Source of the DNA: Setophaga petechia | Lineage: Eukaryota; Chordata; Aves; Passeriformes; Parulidae | DNA length: 64,000 bases | Direction: 5' to 3' | Assembly: GCA_024362935.1 (NCBI GenBank) | Contig: JANCRA010000008.1 | Span: forward strand, 33,884,557 to 33,948,556 | In this document: positions 24,779 through 37,889 of the stretch, one piece after another | Layout: every line of letters starts with the position of its first letter | Position numbering within the stretch: the first letter of the stretch is position 1 | The notes under the pieces: model-generated | Told to the model about the DNA's origin: nothing | The model's database searches: none | What the model saw: only the letters and a program-made list of their open reading frames with translations | Translations under genes and position numbers: made by a program

Positions 24779-25693
24779 TGTGAGAGACTGGACTATTAAT
24801 GATTAAATACTCAAAATTTATTTGCCCATTTGAGTAGGCAGCAGGATGCTTTGCTGAGTCTTGGTTTGCATTTCTTGAGGGAGGAGGTGAGTGGCTGTGT
24901 AATAGCTACTGTGCATAAAACAGGGGGTGTGAACTGTCACCACCCGGGGGCTAAAATGCAGACGTTGAGGCCAGTAAGAGGCAAAGCCTGCAGTGTGGGA
25001 TTTTAGGAAGGCTAATTGCCTTCCCCTACACAACTCTCTGAGTTGTAAAACTGCTTCCCCTAGGGAAGGTCTGATGCAGCATAACTGGCTCAACTGCAGT
25101 GATGTAGGAGGCAGCCAAGGAGGGATCATAAATCATCAGAGATGCCCAGATCCATTCCTGAAGCCTTTCACCAAAGGACTGCACATGATCCAAAAGTTTC
25201 TGTTGCAAGAGACCATGTAAAACTTGCCCCCACACCGGAGAGTCACCAGGGTGTTCCCATCTAGCCTGAGTGTATTTTAACCTACCACACTTTGTGTTTT
25301 GGGGGCTCCTTCCCCCACTCCTGACAGATCAAGACCATCACTTCCACCAATGGACAACTAAATTGCAACAGTCAAGTCTTGTAGTGAGATCCATGAGTGG
25401 TGATTTTGTGTGTTTCTATTCTTATTCCTTCTTTCTCTTTCTGTCTTTTATTTATACATTTTTCCAAGTTATATTTTTATTCTTTCATATTGCTATTTTG
25501 CCATAGATAATAAACAAAATGGTTTAATATTTGCCCTTCATTGCAACTAGATTGTTCTAAAATAAACCTGCATCCATCCATATTTACAAACAGTAAATAT
25601 AACACTCATTGGTGTTTCACTCTAATTTGCCTCAGAAGTTTCTGTTAACAAGAACGTGGGTTACCCTTGCCTTCATGGGGGTGAGCCATAACA
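24779..25693 (+). mobile_element. solo ERV LTR, 915 bp, inserted in CR1
   Basis: The element starts TGTGAGAG and ends CCATAACA, so its ends are TGT...ACA. It is flanked by GCTCC (24774-24778) and GTTCC (25694-25698), a 5-bp duplication with one transition; 5 bp fits an ERVL or related class. CR1 sequence stops at its left edge and continues at its right edge. AATAAA signals at 25509-25514 and 25561-25566 near the right end support plus orientation. No internal viral sequence remains. The imperfect duplication suggests it is older than the neighbour at 23903. Frames up to 103 codons (24818-25129 minus) are not recognisable proteins. Confidence 0.8.
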
Positions 25694-25910
25694 GTTCCCT
25701 CCTCGTTCCTCATAAGATGTGACCCTAAAGCCCTTTTGGACCCTAAGGCCTTGTGGCCTTTCTCTGGACCCACTCTGGCACCTTAATGTCCTTTATAAAC
25801 TGAGGGGGGGCAAAACCAAATGTAGCACTTGAGGCACAACCTCACTATTGCCCAGTGCAGGGGGATGATCAGTTTCCTATTCCTTCTGGCCATGTTATTT
25901 TGATACAGAC
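25694..25910 (-). mobile_element. CR1 LINE, segment 3 of 3
   Basis: The plus strand resumes with 'gttccctcctcgttcctcat' and continues 'ggcctttctctggacccact', 'ttgaggcacaacctcac', 'agtgcagggggatgatca', ending near 'ttctggccatgttattttga', the complement of CR1 sequence upstream of segment 2 in the element. The 5' truncation lies near 25910. No usable ORF2 frame is left. Confidence 0.9.
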
Positions 25911-28900
25911 ATTAATTTTTGATTCCAAAATATAGCAGAAATATGTAAAGAAATAACTCTTGATTCCCTACTGGTATTTTTCTCCATGTTCAAGATGTAT
26001 AATGTACACTTTCAGGACTCTGTGAAATTTCTAAATAGAAGGAATATTTCTGAAATTTTTGAAGGATAAGACATAAGCTATCATTCCTTGTAATGTCTCC
26101 TTGACAGTTTCAGTGAATTAATGACATTTTTCTAGCTTATCAGAAGAAAAGTATCATAATTTTAGGCTATTACCCTTCCACCTTTTTCACTAAGTTCATG
26201 CCTCTGTGTGAGAGAAGAATGATACAAATTCTTTTCCATCAAACCCTACCTCTTACCACTTATGTTTTGGCAACATCTGACTTACCTTTTCCTACAGTGA
26301 TGCAGAGAAATGAGGATGGTGTGGTAGTGCACATCCTGCAGGTTAATGTTCGGTCAGTCTTCAAGGACTTGTGAATATTTATTTGGGGACTCCAGGGAAA
26401 ATGATTTCTGAATGATCAGCTAATTCCTACCAACTGTGATTCTCAGTGGACACCTATACCTTGGCAATGCCCAAATATCCGTGTCTGGGTAGACAGGAAG
26501 AAAATGCTTCATGACACGGAGAGCTGACTGCAGTTTCATGTCATGTGTCCAGGTAATCACCTTAGATGTGTTTCTAAAGTGTTATTATAGCACACCAAAA
26601 TGTTGTCTGAATTTTAAACATATTTAAAACCACAGACTCAGTTGCCACCATAAACAGATAGAGCTGTCCTTCCAAAGCCAGCTGCAACAGTGAAAATTAT
26701 AGCTCAGCTATTCAATGAACACAGTAGTAGGCAAATATTGGTGTGAAATATACTCAAAGCAATTTCAATTAACAATAATTAAATTTTACTTGGTTTAAAA
26801 ATAGGATGCCAGGAGTGAGGAGTAAGATGTACAGCAGCTCTACAGGTGATAAATGAAGATCTGGCCTGCTGCTAACCTGGGTTTTCCAGATTTCTTTTAG
26901 GCAATGATAATATCAGTGGAAACAGAAGCAAGCCGAGCAGCAGTTAGTGGAAAGATATAATGTGTAGAGGGAAGGAAGAAGTAGCAAACACGTTCAGCCT
27001 GATGGAAACAGAATGAACTCAACCTTTTCTCAGCAGCTATCTTCCTACTAGCCTAGGAGGAGAAGAGAAACAGTTGTCAGCCAGGATGAAGATATCACAG
27101 AAAAGAACAGCATTACTGCTGTTCTCAATTTTTGACAGTGAGTATATTCATCGGCACAGAGATCAGAGCTTCAAATATAACTCAGCTGGATATTGCTGAA
27201 ATCCTTATCTTGGCAGAGGCCTTGTTACTCCAATTTTTTTTTTTTCAGGAAGGTGTTTGTTTTCAGCCTGAGGAATTAGTTGAGCAAATACAGAAGCACC
27301 TAAGTTTCAGTGTTACTCTCAGTAGCAACTCTCTGTGTGCTTGCTGACCTAGAGTCCTTACAGATAGCTAGGCAATTTATGTTCTAATAACAAAATAAAA
27401 AAACCAAACAAATAATACCACACTTTGCTTTCAGTAGTGTTCCTTAGATGCATAGAAGTATGGGAGGATTTTTTAAACAGGAAAACAGAAATATTGGTAA
27501 TAAAAATACAATATACATGCTTAATAATGCCACATATTTCTTACTGTTAAATTACTGTATATTACATGGTGTGATCAATGTACTGTAAGAATTTCTGTTT
27601 CATTATAATAATTTTGTTCCAAATTAGTTAATTTTCCTTAGCTGCTTCATTTTGAGGTAGAGTCAAACTTATGTAGCACTTGAGAGTGTTGTTCCCAACC
27701 TGATTTCTGTCAAGCAGGGGCAAATGACAAGACCAGAGCTTTACATATTAGCAGAACATCCACTCATTTGCTATACTTCTGATTATCTCATTATCATTTA
27801 ATCACATAAACTTGATTTGACCAGATGTGTCAGGGAGGAGGTGAACTAATAGAAACTGTGACAAGTTTGTCTTGCATATTGTTCTTTGCTCAGATAGCTG
27901 CAGAGAGTGGTACTTTTTAGGAAATATGATCTGCTAGTAAGTCTGAAACAATGTACATAGAAATAAAAAAAAATACAGATAATTCTGAATTAAAATTTTG
28001 CTGATAGTAGATGGTGGATGGTGAAACATGCCTTGTTTCTGTTATGGAAACATTAATTTAGGTTGCTCATCTCATGTCATAGTTTTGCTCCTCCAAAAGA
28101 TGTGGCAAATACCAAATCTAAACCCAAACTTAAAATTTGTTTGTGTGAGAAGAGGAAATAATGAAATGTGCAAGATCTTCATACTCCATGTTTGTTGATT
28201 TTTTAAATGAAGTTTCGAATATGAGATTGATAGACTTTGAATAGCTGAGATACGAACAATTCATAGTGTAAACTATGGTGGAAGAACTCATATGTTTTTT
28301 CAAGTCTACTGTATATCAGGGTTTTCAGTAATTATGAAAATTAATATAATGAGAATCATCTGTTGAGCTTTTTTCCAGACGAAAAATATGTGTTAGGCAT
28401 TTTGTTGGCAGATTTCCTTTTTTGTGTATCATTTGGGGCAGCTTGCTCAAACCATGCTCCACAGTGCTTTGATCTTTATTTTAGACATTCCCACAGAATG
28501 ATTTTCAAGGATTTTTGCAGTCGACCACTGTGAACAAAGAGCTTGCAAAAGAAATTACATAGTAAGGGAATAAAGCCAATTTTTGAAGGAGGCTGTCAGT
28601 GTCCAGTTGTTGTCACTGATTTGCAGATAGGGAATGATGAAGGACTATTCTGAAAATCTGGCTACAATATCAGTCTGAAACCAAGTGAAGCTTCCCTAAG
28701 GATATAAAATTCTTCTTTATTATTTAAATAATAATTCAACTATTCTCTATTTTAAAACAAAATTATCGCAAATATCATTTTTATAATCTCAATTTTTCCT
28801 GGAGCAGTGAGTAGTATTTTCTTGTTGATTATCACCATAACCACTTCTTTTTTCTTTTGTTCCAATGGACTTCATAGTTCAACCCGACTATTAGATAGAT

Positions 28901-31900
28901 ACATGATAAATCAGTTATTTGAGGTTATATGTATTGTTTACCCAATTGACCAAATTGTTCCTGCTAAACTGTCCTTCTCTATTTTAGCTGCTATTAATAC
29001 CCACAGCATGACTTGAGGATTAATTGTCTATTTAGTGCTGTTGTTCAGAGGAACAGTTGAAAACTTAGGCTAATAAATTACTTGATTAGTGTCATTTGAC
29101 ACAATGTGAATAATTTGTCAGTGGCAAGTGTTATTCCTCTTGGGAGAGTGAAGGTTAAGCAGAGACAAAATAGAAAAGCAAATTTGTGAACATCAGCATC
29201 ATTATTCCTGGAAAAGAACATGAACATCCTTCTCTCATTCTTCTATCATGGAGATTCTTCTTTGCTTTTTGATAACATTTCCAGGTGACCAAATTTTTTT
29301 CATTGTTTTGCCTTCTAAAGGAATAAAAATGTTACTCAGAGTCTGAGAAAATAAATGCTAAAACATTTCCATAGTTTGGATTATAATAATTGTTGTCCTT
29401 AAAAAAAATATACACCGTGGTACAAATTTTTAAAAGAAAAATGTGGATTGTTTACAAAATAAAATTTCCAAGTAAAATCTTTAATTTTTTTTTCTTAATT
29501 CTAAATGGAATCTTGTTATTTTTAACAGTTGGTCTAATATCATCAGTAGGATATTAATTTTTCCATCTTGATACAATCCATTTGAATGGTAGATTTTAGA
29601 GGGTGTCTGTCCTTTTGAAACACTGGGACATACCAGAGTGAAAGTGGTTACATGAATTAAGGCTGAATATATAACACAATATTGTTTACATTCTGTAACA
29701 GATCTGAATAAAAATTCTGTTTTTATTTGTTCCAACGAGGCGGTTTTGTGTAGCTACTGTTGTAGCTATTATACAAATGCAAGACAAAAAAGATGCCCAG
29801 TATTCTTTGCTTGATGTTTATCATATGAGATAGATATGCAAGGGATAATTTGTGGCCATAAATAAAAAGCAAAGTAAATTAAGGGTAGTGGATATGACAG
29901 GTAGTCATTGCTGCACATTTTCAGCTTTATTACTGCTCCTTAGGAAGGTATCATGGATTGTGAGGTTTGCAGAAAGGTGCTGATTTTCCAAATGCTGAGT
30001 GTCAGCATAAGGGAGACAAGAGTGAACAAAACCAAACACACAGAAAAAATTAGAACAGTGACAACTGCCCTCATGAAACAGTCAGAAGTGAAACTGATCT
30101 TTCTTATTTACTATAGGAGGAGTTTAAAATGCAAGTGGCGTTGAAGACTAATTGTAGAAGTTTGCTAGTACAGCAAAAGGAAAGAAGTGATAAAAGCATT
30201 CAGAGATACGAATGTGGTTAAAAAAGACAAATCCGTTGTTTGAACTGTCATACAAAATTCAGAATGGTTAGCAACAGAACACCCATCTTGTTCAGAGGAA
30301 AGGCTTTTGCAATAAATGGAATGTAAAATGAGTGAGAATTTTAGTTGAATGAAAATATGTCTTAGATATCTTTTACTGACTGATTCTGAAAATACAACTT
30401 GCAGTGTTGCTAAGTTCTTGACTCTTTTTTCCTGGTGTTTTATACAGTTCTACTCCGCTCCATTTGAGAATAAACAGTTGTCATAAATCACTACAAAGCA
30501 TTCTCAGACCTCCACTTTGCATAGAAAACAAAATATAGTTAAACAGAAGTTTCACCTTGGATCAAGCTAAAAGAAGCCAAATGTTGCCTTACTAACCAAA
30601 GTTCATTTTATAACGTAAGTTTCTACGAACAGACTGGATAATAATTAGAAATAATCTTGAATGACACTGTCTTTCTTTTGGAATAAAAAGCAAATCTCCA
30701 GTTCTATTGCATGCACGTTATTTATGTTTTTCATAGAGAGATGAAATTCTCTTTCTTAGAGAGACGGTGTCTTTCACATGAAATAATAAGAAAGAAAATA
30801 TCATACAACTTATTAGATAGTTCAGGAACTAGAAGACCTGACATCAATCTTTAAACCAGCAGTTTTTAAAAGAAGTCTCATGGCAATTAGGGAAGCAAGT
30901 TACCTGAGAGAGTTACCAGTCTGGGTATTCATGGGGCTGGAAACAATTGAACTTAGAGCAGCAAACAAGCAGAGTTATGGATCATGTGAGAAGGAAATTT
31001 AATCAAGACGAAATAACTACAGACATGCAGAGAAAATAGGAAAAGGATTTCTTAACCTGACAAGAAAAGTTCTGTCGTCTTAAAGCTGGAAGTCTGCATA
31101 TTTTTCATGTTGTAATATCGTTCCAGGGAGAGTAAGGATGTGCATAGTAGGAAGAAGATCAGAGATTATAAAGGTTACATTTTCTTTAATTTAGACTTCA
31201 TTGTTCCAGACAAATGAATTCTTGACATGTTTGGTGGACCAAAACAGCTAGCAACCCAAACACTAAGAAACCTAAGAAACCTGGCAGTGTCCAGATGGAA
31301 TGATATATTCTGCACACATTCACTGACAACCTGGCTGTATTACAAAGAAGAGTTTTAATAATAGATTGCTTAAGAAGAAAGAATGACTAAGATGGTGAGA
31401 TCTGCTTCCAATGGGAAGAGATTTGCTTTGCAAATGTCCTTAGAGATCAAGAGCATTGACAAGAGATACATACAAATAAGACATTTAGAAAAAGGTGAAA
31501 AGGAGCTACACTTAAAGTTTAGTTCCGAGGTTCCAAAAACCAGAGAAATCTGGATGTGATTTTTTCTTTTCCCAGACTTATGACTGATGACTTATTGCTA
31601 GTCATCTACCCTTGTCAGCTGGTGAAACATCAGGCAGTAAGCAATATCATTTCACACTATTCTAACATCAATGTAGTGGTCATTTGCACCATCTGCCACA
31701 CAAATATTATTGGACAGAGAAAGCATTTCCTGAGAGCAATGTTGAAAAGGCTTTAAGAATCAGGTGAACAGCTCCTGTGGCAAATATCAAAGAAATCAAA
31801 GACTGCTACTGACAAAACAGAGGAAGGAAACCGAGGAATTGAACACAATACTTCCGCTGTGTCCTGGAAGACACTCTGCTTCAGCCCTATTCCTGCCATT

Positions 31901-33819
31901 CCTATTGAATCAAAAAGATGAAATCTACACTAAGGCTATACAGAGTGGTGTATTTTTCAGATAGAAATATTGCAGAGCACATACATTCTTACGTGATACC
32001 ATGGTGCAGAGGAAGAGTAAGCACTGTGTATTGTCATATGCTTTGGACAACCCCACATCATTGGATCCTGTAACTGCTGCCAAACTGGAGACCAGTCACT
32101 GTTTTCATACCTTCCAAACCCTGGTGACTCCTTTTACACTGTTTCCCTGCACTGAGAAGTTACTCAACACCACTTTAAAAAAGCAGGCAGGCTAACTATG
32201 CTAATGCAGAGCTCAGCTGGAGGGAATTATCAGGCCTTCTCAGCAAAGGTAAATTAGTTCACATTCATGCAGCTGCAAGAGCTCTGTGCAGCTGCTGTTT
32301 GGCTGCTCCTGGTACCTGAATTAGATCATTTTAACTGTCTAAATTTACCAGGATGCTACAGTGCCATCTGAAGTATGGATATAGCCTACCTCTAGAGCAA
32401 TAGGGATATCTTAAATTCAGTGCAATAACCATGAAATCTCTAAAGCTCTCCAACTGGAATAATTGTTCTGCCTTTGAAATTTCTTCTTTAATTTCAAACA
32501 TATAGCAAGTCAATGTTCAGTAAAGTCAACATTAGCAGATAGTTCCCTAAAGCCCCTGGTTTATTTAAAAGGCAGGATAAAAAGTAGTTGTCTGTGTTAT
32601 CACCACATATTAAGTATTTGTGTCTCTGGTTAAGTGGCAACCAATGTAAAAACAGTCACTTATAGAGGTTTTTCTCCCTGCTGTTCTAGCTTATTCTAAT
32701 TAAATATGTTTGATTGTTAGATTTGGGAGATTATCCCCAGTATTAGGCCCCTACTTGCAAGGGTTTGCAAATCAAGAGACAAAAAGCTTTTTAATGTCTT
32801 TTTTTTTTTTTTTTAAGTGGTATGTTAACTCCAATATTCCAGTGTAGATATTGTTACTTAAATTCCATACGCATCTCTTCTGAAACAAAATATTTTCCAG
32901 TAAGGCCTAAGTGGCTCTCTGTTCTGACAACACAAAATCAGATGGAGTTGGAACAAGATACTCTTCTTGTACAGGTTAGACTGTTCTTGCAATACAAAGA
33001 AACTCTGAAGAAATAAACACTGCTAAATGTCATCACATGTTACTGTCACATGGAATTCAATTTGAGAAGACTGCCTATTTGCCAGTGTAATTAGATTGCA
33101 TTTCCTACAGTAGAAAGATGCTTAGCCTTAAGGAGCTAGGGATGCAATTTCTCTGAATGACTGCCTTATGGTTAGAAATTGCCTCAGGAGAAAAAGCAAC
33201 AACTGTATTTTTGTGCTCAGTGGTGCAAATAGAATATAGATCTCCATCCCATGACTATTTAATAGACTTTTTGAAGAAACCTTGTTCTTGATCTTTTACG
33301 GCCATAGTAAGTATTTTGTCGATATGAAAGTTGGCAGATAAACATGGATTACATTATCAACATTAGTGAAGATAGTGTCTATTAATAACTTACAGCTAAT
33401 ATAATTTAATATGCATTTGCAACCACTGTATTTTGTGTGCAATTAGTGAGCAAGCATGTGCTTCTGTCTGTGAGAGTGTGCTTGTATGCATTACTTAAAT
33501 TCTCACAAAGATTATATTGGTGCATTCTGCAAAGAATACACAATGAGCAAACCATCAAGGCTAAATAGTCTGACTGATTAAAATTATCTACAACAGTAGG
33601 AGCCCTGAATTTTTCATAAAAGACTTTCAGTTTTGTCAATTTTCATTTCTGACAACACAAAATTTTCCAGGGCATCTTTCAATACTCAAATAATTTGAAT
33701 GCTCAGCATTAACAAATATTTGGATCAGTTAGTATAAAAGAATTCACTATTAAATTCAAGGTAGCCCAGTATCTACCAAAAAAAAAAAGTATTAGTGAGT
33801 GTAAACACCTTAGCTGAGA
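25911..33819. other. intergenic, no gene seen
   Basis: Nearly 8 kb without a recognised mobile element. The plus strand between about 30.6 and 32.2 kb is noticeably A-rich, but frames there (31556-31756, 31764-31964, 32001-32195) show no retroviral or host motif. A T16 tract lies at 32799-32814, and an E-box cluster at 32198-32294. Confidence 0.5.
32198..32294. promoter_or_regulatory. octamer plus three E-boxes, candidate element
   Basis: An octamer-like ATGCTAAT (32198-32205) is followed by three CAGCTG E-boxes at 32214-32219, 32270-32275 and 32289-32294 in under 100 bp. Such clustering occurs in enhancers but also by chance; no conservation data are available here. Confidence 0.25.
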
Positions 33820-34100
33820 GGACAGTGATTTTACTGGATAGACTTGTCTGTGGAATTCCTTGAGGTTTAGCCTTAGGGGCAGTCTCTTTCTACTAATGGC
33901 ACTGGTGCAAATAGCAGGATCATGCTAATGAAACGCAGATGACGCAGAGTTGAGAGACAAAATCAGCACAGAAGAGGATTGGAATATTTTACAGGGAGAT
34001 GAGGGCAGAGAGCTGTGAGCAGACAGCGGGTGGCAGAGCTGCAGGCCCACTAGGACAGTCCTTATGAATATGAAAAGCACCTAAGCCCTGAGAAGAGAAG
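33820..34100 (+). mobile_element. possible ancient CR1-like LINE fragment
   Basis: 'gtggaattccttgaggttta' followed by 'gccttaggggcagtctc', then 'cgcagatgacgcagagttga' and 'gaggattggaatattttaca' has the order and wording of the RT C-terminal coding region of older CR1/L3-type LINEs (a FADDT-like segment and what follows). Divergence is high, with a deletion between the parts, and no open frame is kept. Boundaries are approximate and it may be coincidence. Confidence 0.4.
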
Positions 34101-36756
34101 AGAGAAACATCTTCCTAAAGGAATGGGGGAACAAAATCCACACAAAAACCTCCCACCGTTAGTCAGCTTTTTAGTGGAGCTTGCTTATTTAATGAAAACA
34201 ACTATTTAATATTGATGCTTATGATGGCAGGACACCATTACTGAGTTTTTATGTTTAGTAAGTGTTTCTTTCAGTAAAAAAGCTTGAAGTTGCACTTAGT
34301 AAAAGAAAATACAAAAAAAATGTTGCATTAAAACTACTAAAAACTGCTCTCAGAAAATGTCATGACATAACAGTGTGTCTAAGATCTGGTCAGATTTTGG
34401 CTCTGAAGATAGTTTTAATTTCTAATTAAATTCCACTTTTAAATCAATACAAATATTTAGAACCAAAATACAAATGCATATTACCCAGTGGAATCAGTGG
34501 GGAAAAAATACTCCTTTATCAACTCATCACAGTACTGCTCAGACATGGATTAAGTTTATTCAAGAAATCAATAAAACCCAATATTCTTGTGGTACTGAGG
34601 CTTATAGTACAATAGGAAATGCTTTTCCTTAGGAAGAGGTCATGATTCAAGGCTAGTTTAGAGACATCTATTTGGGGGTTAAAAGAGAGAAGAAATGTGT
34701 TTTTACATGACTGCATTTAGACTGATGGTAAAAAAACCCTGAAATGGCATAATAAAAAAATAGTCTTTTAAAAGAATTGAAGTTTTATCATATTTTCTTA
34801 TCACAAGAAAGTACTCCCACATATAAAACTCTAAAAAATCAGAGCTTTGTGGATAGATCTTTGCATCTTATTCAAGGTAAAAGTTGTGAATGCTGCTTCA
34901 GTTCTTGAAATATCTGCTTCACTTCTCTCCTGTGATCCTGTGATTTGTCTGTCACTTGGCACGAATAATGAATATTTCTGATGACCTCTGCACTTCTAAT
35001 CAATGAACAATGAGTGGGTAAAGAATAAAGAGTCAGCAAATAACAGAGGATCTTGAGTGACACTTTGAGAAACCCAAAGAAAATTCCAGTGACTGCAGTA
35101 ACAATATTATTTATTATTATTACTAGTATTGTTATTTGCACATCCTTTGCTGCATTTATTTCTTCAATTATACCACCAATAAAATATGTAAAGCATAACA
35201 CTGAAGTACAGATAAATGCCTTTGATGTTATTTTTTAAATCTAAGCAGTTATGAGAAAAATTCCAAAAATTTGAGAATTTCTTGGAAATTCATTTGGAAA
35301 TTGAAAACCAAGTAAAAATGTCTAAACATGACAGAATTTATCCTATGTTCTTTGACAGAGAGACAATAATAAATAATTTATAGTAAGCACTAGACATAGT
35401 GCTGTGAAAAAAATGAGTGTTACCCTAATTTACACCTTTGCTAAAATCTTTTGGTCCTTAAATATTTTTATTATTTTATGTGACTTGATAAAACAGATTG
35501 TTTCAATTTTAAGTTGGTTTAAGTTCAAAATGTCCCTTATTGGTAGCTGAAACCTGATGTTTTAAGCTAGTAGGCAACCATGAAACCACCATTAGTTTAG
35601 GTGCAGATGATAATTTATATAATGAATACTTTGCATCTTTGTCGGTCTATGTTTCAAATATTTCAAAAGTGATTTAGCTGAAATGGTATTTCAGATATGT
35701 GTCTGAACATAACATTTTCACAACTAATTCTGAAGACAGCAAGCAAAACTTTATTTTTAACAATATTTTTATGTACTTTAGTCACAGTAACCAAATATAT
35801 CGCTTACACAGATAGCTCCAATACATAGATCCATATGTACACAAAATAACTTGCCTCACTTTTTTTTTCTAAAGCATTTTTCCCTGGCTATTGGATTTTA
35901 TATTGTTATCCTGTACTGCCTTGATCTTTGAAAAAATGATTCAAATCATTATAAATTTTAATTACACTGTTTTTTGAAATCTGAATTGACTATTTAAAAA
36001 AAAAAAGTAAATTTATTATTTTAACAATGCAATATGCACATTTCCTACCTTATTGAGATATATTTGCTTTATATATTAACACTGATGATAGTGAAAAATC
36101 CTTAAATAAACAAAGTGCCTAAGTAGAGTGAAGAGCCCTGCTCACTTACATAGATATCTTAAAAATTATATATCTACTTGGTGCCAAGAGATTAAGATAA
36201 TTGCTTCATACAATGTGAGCTTTTATAAAAGGCTTTTCTTTCCACTGTGACATGAAGCTTTGAAGAGGGTTTCCACAGAGATATGAAGATTTTTCTTATG
36301 AAAGGGGTTGCTCAGACTTCAAACATTTTTCATATTAATGAAAAGAAAAATAATCGCAGAAATTATAAGCTTGCTCCAAAGGCAAAATTCAAGACTGGAA
36401 TATCAGACAAAAATCAGGAGAAGCAAAATGTTCTCCTCATCAGACAACATAAATATCTCCATTATGAGTCTGTCTTCAGTAGAAACACATCTTTTAGCAG
36501 AGCTTACTGTAGATTTCACAGTATTACAGATTTTTCTCCAGGTAACAGATAAGATGATTTCCAAGCTCTGTATTGAAATCTCAGGTATTTTTAAGTCTTG
36601 AGTAGGATAGGTTCTGCCTACTGAAGCTGGCTTTACTTGGTAGCTCAAGTAAGTTCTGCCAGGTTGTGGGAAATGTTACACAATTTTCCAGACAAAACTA
36701 AGCTGACAGGTTTAAACTCTGTCCTGCTCCCTTAGAAGCCAGAGGTAGAGGGGACA
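34101..36756. other. intergenic, no gene seen
   Basis: AT-rich sequence. A 109-codon minus frame at 34872-35201 is the longest outside repeats in this part; it is hydrophobic and low in complexity and resembles nothing known to me. Frames of 81-97 codons at 36283-36648 overlap each other on both strands. Confidence 0.5.
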
Positions 36757-37148
36757 TGTCGTCGGTGTTCACAGGGGTTTATTAGAGGATGGATGAGACA
36801 GGATCTTGATTCCATGATCAGAAGGCTAGATTTATTATATTGTGATATATATTCAGCATTATAACTATGCTACATAAAGATAGAAAGGCAAGAGGCTTCT
36901 TCTGAAGCTGCTAAGCTAAGAGAGAGATATAGAAAGAATGAATAACAACGTCTGTGTCTCAGCACAGAACGATAGCAGTTCTCCTGTGAATGGTCAGCAG
37001 ATATAAACATCTACAGGGGACCAATCACAGGTGGACTTGTTGCATTCCACAGCAGCAGATAATAATTGTTTACATTTGCTGCTGAGCCTCTGAGCTCCAG
37101 CAGGGAAAAATCCTAAGAAAGGATTTTTCAAGAAGAATGTCTACGACA
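36757..37148 (-). mobile_element. solo ERV LTR, 392 bp, perfect 6-bp duplication
   Basis: On the plus strand it runs from TGTCGTCGG to TCTACGACA, so the ends form an inverted TGTCGT/ACGACA pair. It is flanked by GGGACA on both sides (36751-36756 and 37149-37154), a perfect 6-bp target-site duplication as expected for ERVK-type integration. Minus orientation is supported by AATAAA signals on that strand (complement of 36831-36836 and 36778-36783), an inverted CCAAT in 'gaccaatcac' (37019-37028) and a TATA-like sequence (complement of 37001-37008). I recognise it as an LTR type common in songbirds. No internal viral sequence is present. Confidence 0.9.
36778..36836 (-). promoter_or_regulatory. 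LTR polyadenylation signals
   Basis: Two AATAAA hexamers on the minus strand (complements of 36831-36836 and 36778-36783) lie in the last 80 bases of the LTR in its transcriptional sense, where R/U5 processing signals are expected. They help fix the element's orientation. Confidence 0.6.
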
Positions 37149-37560
37149 GGGACAGAGGTCAAAGCTCCCCTTGAGTTCTGTCTCATGTTCCTCGCTGTTA
37201 GAAGTGTGAGGGCTGGTTCCTGCCATGGTCCTTATTCCCCTGAATTCCTGCCCCTTCTGTGAAGAAGAACTAGGAACCATCACTGCTAAAGGCCAACTAA
37301 GAAAACTGCTTTCTGACATTCAAGAAACTTATTAATTGTTGAAATACCTGCCCATTCTTCTCTGTCCCTGTCGGGGAGCAGTGAGGGTCAGATGCTGAGT
37401 GATGAGAAGCCAGGACTTGACAGTGACCCAACACAGGTTCTGCCCTTTGGGTAAACTTTCTACAGAAACCTGTATGTCAAGCCTTACATCTGTGTGTCCC
37501 TGGTGAGAAAAAGATATCGTGATTGTAAAGTGAAATAAAACCAGCGTTTCTTCAAAAAAG
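37149..37560. other. GC-richer flank of the LTR, unexplained
   Basis: The sequence on both sides of the LTR (from about 36640 and to about 37560) is more GC-rich than the regional background, as though the LTR had landed in an older repeat or functional element. 'ccctgtcggggagcagtgag' is typical of it. A 99-codon minus frame (37332-37631) extends into AT-rich DNA and is not recognisable. Confidence 0.3.
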
Positions 37561-37889
37561 GATTTTTGTTTGACCTGAAAATTACAATATTTCAAAGTGA
37601 ACAAACAGACAAACAAACACAAAACCTCCAAGCAAACATAAATCTGAAAATGTTGATACCATTTTTATTTATTAAACTAAAATAAATGCTTCAAGAAATA
37701 AACAAGCAAACAAAAATATGCATTTTTACTTTCCCTGTTGATCATTTTTTGCTGTTTCTAAGAACATGGGTTTTTTTGCATATTTTGGTTTTGACAAAGC
37801 TACTTTTATAATCAATACCTGCTTTATTGAAAAAGTTTCGCTATGCCTTACTGGAGAATTTTGATTTGCAAGGAAAACTATGTGAAGAA

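Noticed and set aside
30590..32200. A-rich stretch as a decayed internal ERV region
   Set aside because: Composition is suggestive, but no protease, RT or integrase motif was visible in any frame and no LTR pair flanks it.
34872..35201. 109-codon minus-strand frame with hydrophobic stretch
   Set aside because: Low-complexity isoleucine/valine-rich translation of AT-rich DNA; no splice context, no family resemblance.
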